NCBI RefSeq assembly: GCF_900115095.1
Contig: NZ_FOVH01000005.1
Location: 310,001-374,000, forward strand
Direction of reading: 5' to 3'
DNA: 64,000 bases
From: Actinomadura madurae
Lineage (GTDB): Bacteria > Actinomycetota > Actinomycetes > Streptosporangiales > Streptosporangiaceae
Positions 57,779-64,000 of this stretch are shown here, piece after piece (within the stretch, counting starts at the first letter, position 1; the number at the start of each line of letters is the position of its first letter). Both the position numbers and the translations under genes were made by a program. Under the pieces are notes generated by a model. That model had not been told where the DNA came from and ran no database searches. It saw nothing but the letters and a program-made list of their open reading frames with translations.

Positions 57779-58189
57779 TCAAGGGCGGTTCAGGGCACGA
57801 ACGATGAGTTGGCCGACGACGAGGTAGAGCAGCGCGGCGAATCCGTAGTTCAGGACAACACCGAGTGTGGCGTCGTCGGGGGTGAAGACGTCTCCGAGGC
57901 CGAGGACGAGGGCCTTGGCGACGCTGTAGACGCCGTGGACGAAGCCGTTGCCCTGGTTGGCGTCGAAGACCACGAACAGGATGTGCAGCAGGAAGATCAC
58001 GGCGACGGTGCCGGTGACCCCGCGAACGACGGTGGCCACAGCCGCTGAGCCGTCATGGCGGCGGCGGGCGTCGTGGCGCGACTGATACGGGTCTACCCCA
58101 GGGTGAGGCGGCGGCGGGTGAGGGCCCTGGCCGTATGGGGGAGCGTGGCGGGGATCTTGACCGTACGGGGGAGGATGTGCCATGCCCAC
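57779..58189 (-). CDS. Membrane protein with Pro-rich cytoplasmic tail
   Basis: A 136-aa protein. The N-terminal third is rich in Pro, Gly, Tyr and His (HPPPYGQDPRHAPPYGQ), followed by three predicted helices (VTGTVAVIFLLHILFVVF, VYSVAKALVLGLGDVF, YGFAALLYLVVGQLIV). No enzymatic motif. Similar architectures are frequent in actinomycete envelope proteins of unknown function. The start may be the first or third codon, both ATG. Confidence 0.7.
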   Translation of the reverse strand: MGMAHPPPYGQDPRHAPPYGQGPHPPPPHPGVDPYQSRHDARRRHDGSAAVATVVRGVTGTVAVIFLLHILFVVFDANQGNGFVHGVYSVAKALVLGLGDVFTPDDATLGVVLNYGFAALLYLVVGQLIVRALNRP

Positions 58190-58314
58190 GCATTGTAGGG
58201 GCGTGCGAACTCGTCGTCACAAACTGTGTGGTTCATTCTTCCCGTTCGCCATTCGCAGCTCCCATAGACCAAAGTGATATCCAAACGCCGACATGACCAT
58301 TGATCTGGAGACTG

Positions 58315-59751
58315 TCACTCTGCGCCGGACAACGTGTCGAGGAGGCGCAAGGTGGTGGGGTCGGGCGTCCAGCCGCCTCGGCGGGAGGCCTCGTCGAGCT
58401 TGTCGCGTATCTCGGCGACCTTTTCGGCGAGCTCGTCGTCCTTGCCCTCGCGGACGTGTTCGGCGATCTTCTCCAGGTGTTCGGTGACCTTGTCGGCGGT
58501 CTCCTCGTCGAGCCGTCCGCTGTCGGCCTGCCGGGCTATGCGTTGCTGGAGGGCGATCAGTGTCGATGCCGTGGACGGCGGGCGCGTCGCCGGTTCGGTT
58601 GATCGCGCCCTGCTCGGACCTTGGGCCGACGGACCAGTGGACTGGGAGGGAGCCGCGGCGGGTCGGTCTTCCGGCCCGATGACGGCGACCATGACGGCGA
58701 CCATGATGACGACCACCGCGCCGAGTGCGGCGACGAGCAGCGGGCGCCGTGCGAGCCATGCCACCAGGGAAGACTGAGGCGGCAGCACCTTGGTGTGCGG
58801 ACGGGCGTGCCGGGCGCCGGTCGGAGCAAGGGCGGGAAGCACCTCGGTGACGTTGGACGGCTTGTCCGTCACCGGGCTCGGGGTTCCAGCCTGACCGATC
58901 AGCTCCAGCACCTCGGCCACGCGGGCGGCGTCACTGGTCCGCCTCTCGGGGTGTTTCGCCAGAAGCCGCAATATCACCTGCTCCAGGTTCGGCGGGACCT
59001 CCGGACGCAGCCGTCCTGGCGGGACCGGGGGGTCGTGCAGGTGCCGGTGGAGCACCGACACGGAGGTGTCGGCCGTGAACGGCGGCTGTCCGGTGGACAG
59101 CTCATAGAGCACGCAGCCCAGCGCGTACAGGTCGCTGGCCTCGCCGGGTGGCTGCCCGAGAGCGACTTCGGGGGCCAGGTACCCGGCGGTGCCCACCACC
59201 TTTCCGGCCGCCTCTTCGGTGGCGGGGACGTGCAGGGGACGGGCGACGCCGAAGTCGGTGAGCTTGAGGACGCCGTCGTCGGACAGCAGCAGATTCGCCG
59301 GCTTGACGTCACCGTGCACCACGCCGGCGGTGTGGGCGGCGGCCAGCGCGCGGGCCGCCTGCGCCCCGAGCCCGGCCGTCTGCCCGGGCGGGAACGGTCC
59401 CCTCACGTCCAACATCGCGGCCAGGTCCTGGCCGGTGACCAGCTCCATCACCAGGAACACCCGGTCACCGTCGGCCGCCACGTCATAGACCTGCACCACG
59501 TTGGGATGCACCAGCCGCGCCGCGCCGCGGGCCTCCCGCCACACCCGCTCACCGACCGTGCCGACCGACTCGTCGCGGGTCCCCGCGGCCGGGGACGCGG
59601 GATCCAGCAGCTTGACCGCGACCCGCCGCCCCAGCGACATGTCCTCGGCGCACCACACCTCGGCCATCCCGCCCCGGCCGATCGGCTCGATCAGCCGGTA
59701 ACGGCCCGCCAGCAACACCGTGCCATCGGCCGTGCGTCCATGTCGTCCCAT
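58315..59751 (-). CDS. Transmembrane Ser/Thr protein kinase (PknB-like, no PASTA domains)
   Basis: An N-terminal kinase domain (about 18-275): glycine loop IGRGGMAEVW, Lys in VAVKLLD, catalytic loop VVHGDVKPANLLL (HGD rather than HRD), LTDFGVARP and GTAGYLAPE. A single helix (about 345-365, LLVAALGAVVVIMVAVMV) leads to an extracellular Ser/Pro/Thr-rich linker and a charged coiled-coil region (DEETADKVTEHLEKIAEHV). The start is uncertain (GTG 59778, ATG 59766 or 59751). The coiled coil could sense or bind an envelope ligand. Confidence 0.92.
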   Translation of the reverse strand: MGRHGRTADGTVLLAGRYRLIEPIGRGGMAEVWCAEDMSLGRRVAVKLLDPASPAAGTRDESVGTVGERVWREARGAARLVHPNVVQVYDVAADGDRVFLVMELVTGQDLAAMLDVRGPFPPGQTAGLGAQAARALAAAHTAGVVHGDVKPANLLLSDDGVLKLTDFGVARPLHVPATEEAAGKVVGTAGYLAPEVALGQPPGEASDLYALGCVLYELSTGQPPFTADTSVSVLHRHLHDPPVPPGRLRPEVPPNLEQVILRLLAKHPERRTSDAARVAEVLELIGQAGTPSPVTDKPSNVTEVLPALAPTGARHARPHTKVLPPQSSLVAWLARRPLLVAALGAVVVIMVAVMVAVIGPEDRPAAAPSQSTGPSAQGPSRARSTEPATRPPSTASTLIALQQRIARQADSGRLDEETADKVTEHLEKIAEHVREGKDDELAEKVAEIRDKLDEASRRGGWTPDPTTLRLLDTLSGAE

Positions 59752-60390
59752 AACCCCAGTTCCCATTAACGCCACCACAACGTCCGTCGCCAGGTGGCGC
59801 CAGCCGGATCGTCCGATCGACCCGTGTCCTTCCTCTTAGAGCGCTCGCAGCGACAGCGACGTCACGCTGGAGCCATCGCAGACCGCCACTGGGCCCGGGC
59901 CTCGTACGCTCACCGCCCTCGGCGGCGCCCGCGCCGGCCTCTGCCGGCAAGCAGTTCATCCACCGGGAAGGCCCCGCCCCTACGGGGGCGAGGGGCGGGG
60001 CCGGCGCCGAGGGATGCCTCAGTCCGATCAACATCCCGGCACACGGTCACGGCGGGGAATCCGCAACCTCTTAGCTAGCAAGCGCCGCATGCTCCAGATC
60101 TGTCACACCTTCGCCGGCAGGGGCCAAGCCCGAGCACTTCCCGGCCTTCGTCGGCATCGCCGCCACGCTCATCTGCCACCGCCGAGACTCCCCAAGCGAA
60201 ACGAGGTTTTACGGCGGACGGTTGGTGGATCTCGCCTAGGCGCATGGCCCGGGGGGCCTGTCGGCTCGCAGGTGGACTCGGCGGGGCTGGGATGCGGTCT
60301 GGCAGTGCAAGCCGGTCGAGCGCGGGATGCTGCAGCGACGGCGGGATCATCCCGACCGTCTGAGCACCGGCCAGCGCGAAGAACAGGGCC
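59752..60390. other. Intergenic stretch with one strong hairpin and no recognised gene
   Basis: No coding region was identified between the kinase start and the VOC fragment. The main structure is the hairpin at 59970-60002. The rest probably holds remnants. Confidence 0.4.
59970..60002. terminator. Orphan terminator-like hairpin
   Basis: GGCCCCGCCCCT, a 9-nt loop and its exact complement form a 12-bp G+C-only stem. No gene ends beside it, so it may be the leftover terminator of a lost gene. Confidence 0.5.
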
Positions 60391-60550
60391 ATCACCCTGA
60401 GTTCCGTGGTCATCGACGCTGCCAACGTCGACGCGGAGCGCGCCTTCTGGCACCGGCTGCTCGGTGGCTCGATTCATCGCACGCCGACCCATCACTTCAT
60501 CCAGGCCCCCGGTCTCCCGGTGGTCGTCGTCAGTCCGCTGCCGGACACGC
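60391..60550 (+). pseudogene. N-terminal fragment of a VOC-family (glyoxalase-like) protein
   Basis: ITLSSVVIDAANVDAERAF, WHRLLGGSIHRTPTHHFIQ and APGLPVVVV match the first half of small VOC/glyoxalase-like proteins. The rest, about 80-90 residues including the second half of the metal site, is missing. No start codon with a ribosome-binding site is present. Confidence 0.5.
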
Positions 60551-60627
60551 CGCGCCGAACTGACCGGACGGCGCGTCCCAGCAGCTCAGGGGGTTCGCGG
60601 GGTTTGCGGGGTCGGGACGGCGGTGGC

Positions 60628-61395
60628 TTAGTGCGCCGGCCTCGGCGTCGTCTCACTTGGTCGTGCTACTAGTCGGAGCCCTACCGGGGTGAGGGTTCCG
60701 TCGGCGACGCGACGTTGCTCGATGTCCCGCAGTACGGCGAACCAGCGTCGGCCGGTGGCATCGTCGGGCAGCCATCCGCCGAGATAGCGGTGCAGGTAGG
60801 GCACGCGGGCGGATTCGGTCAGGTCGAACTGGGTGGCGATCGCGTCGGTCATCGCGGCTCCGGTGTGCGACGGGTCGCCGTCGCGGTGGCGGCGGGTCCA
60901 GTGCTGGAGCGGCTGGTCGGCCGGCTCGGCGGGCCCGCGCCATCCGGGCAGGCCGGCGGACGAGATCAAGGCGGCGATGTCGTAGAACCAGGCGGCGGTC
61001 GTCCGGTCGGCGCGTTCCCAGGCGAACTCGTCGGCGATCAGAAGACCGTCCGGCTTCAGGAGGGCCTTGGCCCGTGCGACCGCCGCGTCGAGGCGGTCGA
61101 CGTGGTGCAGCGACAAGGAGAACAGCACAGCGTCGAAGGGTCGGTCACGGTATCGGGTGATGTCGGCCTCGATGACCGGGGCTGCGTTGTCCTGTGCGGC
61201 GGCCACCTCGTGCGGGTCGCTGTCGATGCCGGTCACCTCGTAGCCGCGGTCCTGCAGAGCGGCCGCGAGTTCACCGCGGCCGCATCCGGCGTCCAGGACG
61301 CGGGCGGGGGGCGCGGGCAGGTGTTCGGCGAGAAAGGCCAGTTGCTGGGCCGTCGATGTGATGGTCACGGCAGTAGCCTCGACCGGCTTCGCCAT
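60628..61395 (-). CDS. SAM-dependent class I methyltransferase
   Basis: A 255-aa methyltransferase: motif I VLDAGCGRGELAAALQDRG (about residues 33-51), acidic loop VTGIDSDPHE, motif II/III around PFDAVLFSLSLHHVDRLD and ALLKPDGLLIADEFAWER. The C-terminal half (RVPYLHRYLGGWLPDD) resembles small-molecule methyltransferases. It diverges from a LysR gene with 43 bp between the ATG codons; a GTG at 61404 is an alternative start. The LysR protein probably controls it. Acceptor unknown. Confidence 0.88.
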   Translation of the reverse strand: MAKPVEATAVTITSTAQQLAFLAEHLPAPPARVLDAGCGRGELAAALQDRGYEVTGIDSDPHEVAAAQDNAAPVIEADITRYRDRPFDAVLFSLSLHHVDRLDAAVARAKALLKPDGLLIADEFAWERADRTTAAWFYDIAALISSAGLPGWRGPAEPADQPLQHWTRRHRDGDPSHTGAAMTDAIATQFDLTESARVPYLHRYLGGWLPDDATGRRWFAVLRDIEQRRVADGTLTPVGLRLVARPSETTPRPAH

Positions 61396-61410
61396 GAGCG
61401 CCACTGCGGG

Positions 61411-61432
61411 TTTGTATGACTTCCCATAAACT
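61411..61432. promoter_or_regulatory. LysR-type binding region in the divergent promoter
   Basis: TTTGTATGACTTCCCATAAA contains TATG, 6 nt, CATA, an imperfect LysR-type dyad. The same pattern (TTTGTATCAGTTGCCATAAA) recurs at 63398-63417 within a diverged duplicate of this promoter. Confidence 0.55.
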
Positions 61433-61438
61433 CAACAC

Positions 61439-62359
61439 ATGCTTGATACGTGGACCTTGCGGGTGTTGGTGGAAGTGGCCGACCGCGGCTCGTTCTCCGC
61501 GACCGCCGAGGCGCTGACCATGACGCAGCCGGCGGTCTCACGCCAGATCGCCGGGCTGGAAAAGCGGCTCGGCATCCACCTCTTCCAGCGGTTGCCCCGC
61601 GGAGTGCGACCCACCCCCGCCGGAGAGGTCGCGATCGAACTCGCCCGCGACACCATCGCCCGCCTGCGGGCGATGGAAGACCACCTGGCCGCCTTCGCCA
61701 CCCTGGACGCCGGCCAGCTGCGGCTGTCCGCCTTCCCGAGTGCGAACACGTTCCTCGTGCCGGAGGCCATCCGCCGCTTCAGTGACGCCCATCCCGGCGT
61801 GACACTCAGCCTCAACCAGACCGACCAGGGTGATCCGCTGATGCCGGTCCGGGACGGCCGCGTCGATCTGGCCCTGGTCACCTCCTGGCAACCAGTGAAC
61901 GACCAGGCCGCCGTGGAACTGATCCCGCTGCTCGACGAGGAACTCCTCCTCGCCCTGCCCTCGCACCACCCACTGGCCCGGCACACCTCGGTTCGCCTCC
62001 GTGACCTGCGGAACGAAACGTGGATAGAAGGCGCCCACCCCGACTGCCTAGGCCCCATCCCGCGCCTCGCCGACGTGCTGGGCAACCCACCCCGCATCGG
62101 GTTCACCTGCGACGACTGGAACGGCAAGCAAGCTCTTGTCGCCGCCGGCGCCGGCGTGACCCTCGTGCCCACCTTGGCGCGGGCCACGATCCGCGCGGAC
62201 GTTGCGTTGCGCACCACCAGCCCGCCGCTGCCGGCGCGCCGGCTGTTCGCCGCCGTGACCGCATCTCCATACCGGCCGCCGGCGGTGTCGGCGATGCTCA
62301 CCCTGCTCACCGCCATCGCCGCACAGCATCGAACCGACCGGGGTGAGAAGGGGTTGTGA
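61439..62359 (+). CDS. LysR-family transcriptional regulator
   Basis: A 306-aa LTTR: N-terminal HTH (FSATAEALTMTQPAVSRQI, about residues 18-36), linker helix, and an effector domain starting QLRLSAFPSANTFLVPEA, with the PCGxGxxxLP-like segment at AGAGVTLVPTL. The ATG is close to the shared promoter with no clear Shine-Dalgarno sequence. It probably regulates the divergent methyltransferase and itself. The effector is unknown. Confidence 0.92.
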   Translation: MLDTWTLRVLVEVADRGSFSATAEALTMTQPAVSRQIAGLEKRLGIHLFQRLPRGVRPTPAGEVAIELARDTIARLRAMEDHLAAFATLDAGQLRLSAFPSANTFLVPEAIRRFSDAHPGVTLSLNQTDQGDPLMPVRDGRVDLALVTSWQPVNDQAAVELIPLLDEELLLALPSHHPLARHTSVRLRDLRNETWIEGAHPDCLGPIPRLADVLGNPPRIGFTCDDWNGKQALVAAGAGVTLVPTLARATIRADVALRTTSPPLPARRLFAAVTASPYRPPAVSAMLTLLTAIAAQHRTDRGEKGL

Positions 62360-62498
62360 GAGATGCGGCCCGGTTCGGTGGAGCATCGTGGATCGGCCGA
62401 TGCTCTCCAGCGCGGCGGTGGCCACGGGGCGGCCGTGCCGCCCGATGGCCGTCCCGGCGTCGGCTCGCAGGTCCGCGTTTCGTGTGCGTCGTCGACGA

Positions 62499-63134
62499 CT
62501 AACTCCACCAACCGACCAGGTCGCTGTGCATGTCCCTGATGCTTTGGGGGGCCTTGCGGGGAGAGCCGGTGTCGTAGGGCGGCTGCGGGTCGTACTCAAG
62601 GAGGAGCTGGGCGGACTGGGCGGTCTCGGCTCCGCTCAGCCGGGCGATGACCTCCAGGGCCAGGTCGATTCCGGCGGACACTCCGGCACCGGTGACGATC
62701 TTTCCTTGGAACACCACCCGCTGCTCGGTGGGCTCGGCGCCGTACTTGCGCAGTTCGTCGTAGGCCAACCAGTGCGTGGTCGCCTTCTTTCCTTGCAGGA
62801 GGCCGGCCGCCCCGAGCAGCAGGGATCCCGTGCAGACGGACGTGGTGTACGTGGTGTGCTCGTGCGTTGAGCGGATCCAGTCGATGACGGGGTCGCCCTG
62901 ACGGGCCATCTCCCGGGTGATGTTTCCGCCGGGCACCAGCAGGACGTCGGGATTCGGAACATCCTCGAAAACGTGGTCGACGTCGATGTGCAGCCGTCCT
63001 TTGGCGTCGGCGAGCCGGCCCCTTTGCGCGGCGCAAACGACGACCTCGGCATCTGGGACGGCCGAGAAGAATTGGTAGGGGCCCAGAGCGTCCAGGATGG
63101 TCACCTTGGGGAACAGGGCGATGGCGATCTGCAT
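62499..63134 (-). CDS. DJ-1/PfpI-family protein (isonitrile hydratase-like)
   Basis: A 211-aa DJ-1/PfpI fold protein with the nucleophile Cys in TSVCTGSLLLGAAGLLQGK followed by THW, and an acidic partner in the ILDALGPYQFF strand region. The D-L/A-GP pattern after the first strand and the VCTGS-THW combination match isonitrile hydratase/ThiJ-like enzymes. GAGGAGG lies before the ATG. Upstream of it lies the diverged promoter repeat. Confidence 0.9.
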   Translation of the reverse strand: MQIAIALFPKVTILDALGPYQFFSAVPDAEVVVCAAQRGRLADAKGRLHIDVDHVFEDVPNPDVLLVPGGNITREMARQGDPVIDWIRSTHEHTTYTTSVCTGSLLLGAAGLLQGKKATTHWLAYDELRKYGAEPTEQRVVFQGKIVTGAGVSAGIDLALEVIARLSGAETAQSAQLLLEYDPQPPYDTGSPRKAPQSIRDMHSDLVGWWS

Positions 63135-63365
63135 TGCTTCCTCCTCTTGGCAGGGCCGTCCGGGTTCACGGCCATCAGTGATGGCCGTAGACGTGGCGCG
63201 GCCTCCCGGATCCAGTTGGGAACACTGGGCTGTTCCGGCGGTGCCGGCCGATCGGATGAGCGGATCGGCGTGAGTCCAGACGGCGATGGTCCACCCGGCA
63301 GAGCCGACGCACGCCGGCCGCTGGCCGATCGGTGTGATGGTGAGCCGGGGGTCATAGAAGCAGCA

Positions 63366-63427
63366 TCAACCGACCTCGCTATGAGCACCACTTCAGATTT
63401 GTATCAGTTGCCATAAACTCAGCGCAT
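63366..63427. repeat. Diverged copy of the methyltransferase-LysR promoter region
   Basis: An ungapped 62-bp match to 61379-61440, 49 of 62 identical by hand count, including the start region of the methyltransferase (MALMAKPV-like reading as MVLIARSV) and the LysR-type dyad. Most differences are transitions. No LysR or methyltransferase gene follows on either side, so it is a relic of a duplicated locus. Confidence 0.7.
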
Positions 63428-63429
63428 AT

Positions 63430-63830
63430 GTCGCGTAGGGCACGTGGCCGAACTGCACCAAGATGGATCAAGCGCCGACAAGACCGTGATCAGACTGGAC
63501 GCACAGGCGCCCCTGGCCCGCCATCGCCCCTGTCGGCGCGCCCGCGAGGCGAGCTGGTGCACCGCAGCGGGTGAGCGGCCGACGACCTCGACGATCTCAG
63601 GCACGGGGACGCCGGCGGAAGAACATCGCTCAGGACGACGAGCAGCGCCATTCGTCCAGCGTGACCGGGTCGGCCGGGTCGTGGAAGCGGGCCTGACCAG
63701 CGGTGCGGGCAGCCAGGTGCCAACGTACCGCTCCCGGGCGCGCACGCTCGCCGCCCAGGGCGTCCAGCGCAGTCCTGATGACGGTGGCCGTGACCACGCT
63801 CAGCCAGGCGGCAGCCCGGCGTCGGGGCGC
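63430..63830 (-). pseudogene. Decayed ECF sigma factor (SigJ-like)
   Basis: Fragments in different minus-strand frames follow the order of a SigJ-type sigma factor: AWLSVVTATVIRTALDAL, RARERYVGTWLPAPLV, then DPADPVTLDE, MALLVVLSDVLPPA and finally VPEIVEVVGRSPAAVHQLAS plus RARRQGR. The YVGTWLPEPLV and EIAxxxGRSPAAxRQLAxRAR patterns are diagnostic. At least three frame changes and loss of both ends make it non-functional. Confidence 0.6.
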
Positions 63831-63949
63831 CCGCCCGGCTTGAACGGCGCGTCCAGATCCGCCCGGCCCGCGGCAAAGGCACGGTCTGACCTGGTCCTAT
63901 GTCAGGTCGGTGTTGGTACCGTGATGTCGTGGAATTTGGCATATATGAC

Positions 63950-64000
63950 CTAATTCCGAAACAACCGCACCCGGACCCGCGTGTAGCGGGCCGGGTCGAC
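63950..64000 (-). CDS. Possible C-terminal end of a gene entering from the right edge
   Basis: A minus-strand frame open at the window edge reads DPARYTRVRVRLFRN and ends in TAG at 63950-63952. Only 16 codons are visible, so it may be chance. Confidence 0.25.
   Translation of the reverse strand, partial: VDPARYTRVRVRLFRN

Noticed and set aside
1-64000. tRNA, rRNA, phage or plasmid modules
   Set aside because: No clover-leaf, rRNA-like conserved segment, integrase, terminase, relaxase or replication gene was recognised.

Overview
The window is high-G+C DNA with the traits of an actinomycete: many GTG and TTG starts, overlapping stop/start codons, DtxR/IdeR-type iron boxes, a SARP regulator, an F420-type nitroreductase-fold enzyme, ECF sigma factors with SnoaL tails and a transmembrane Ser/Thr kinase. 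Gene content would fit Streptosporangiales (for example an Actinomadura relative), but the genus is a guess. No rRNA, tRNA, CRISPR array, phage module or replication origin was seen.

Layout. 1-3 kb: a tandem-domain MarR regulator running off the left edge, a Ddn-like F420 enzyme, and an MHS-family importer. 3-8 kb: an operon divergent from the importer, with a creatinase-fold hydrolase, a dienelactone hydrolase, the relic of a fumarylacetoacetate-hydrolase gene, an extradiol dioxygenase and a flavin hydroxylase. Two identical 14-bp palindromes lie in the divergent promoter. 8-16 kb: an iron island with an iron box at each end. It has a heterodimeric ABC transporter on + and a complete ferric-siderophore uptake operon on -, followed by the relic of a siderophore hydroxylase. 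16-29 kb: single genes and debris, including DUF4188, a DHFR-like reductase, a SARP regulator, a truncated crotonase, an SDR, two TetR genes with their operators, a PNPOx-reductase-ferredoxin fusion and an LPOR-like SDR.

29-48 kb is a catabolic island for amino- and nitro-aromatic acids. Its left half encodes a PobA-like hydroxylase, a 3-hydroxyanthranilate-dioxygenase-like ring-cleavage enzyme, an ACMSD-like decarboxylase, a semialdehyde dehydrogenase, a RidA deaminase, a 4-oxalocrotonate-type tautomerase and a hydratase/decarboxylase. Together these form a near-complete meta pathway through 2-aminomuconate. Next come a NitT/TauT-type ABC importer split into three transcription units, a YtcJ-like amidohydrolase and a GntR regulator. 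The right half is a predicted TetR regulon: a 4-hydroxylaminobenzoate-lyase-like protein, an FMN reductase, a Rieske oxygenase with its reductase, an OFA-type MFS transporter and a nitroreductase. Three copies of one inverted repeat mark its promoters.

48-64 kb is ordinary chromosome with heavy gene decay. It holds a frameshifted beta-propeller membrane protein, a sulfotransferase-like protein, a GH15 glycosidase, scrambled sigma factor/MFS/TfoX-like fragments, an intact SigJ-type sigma factor, SnoaL and maleylpyruvate-isomerase fragments, a Ser/Thr kinase, a methyltransferase-LysR divergent pair, a DJ-1/PfpI protein and a decayed sigma factor. A 62-bp diverged copy of the methyltransferase-LysR promoter lies about 2 kb from the original.

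All family calls come from reading motifs in the translated sequence. No database search was run.
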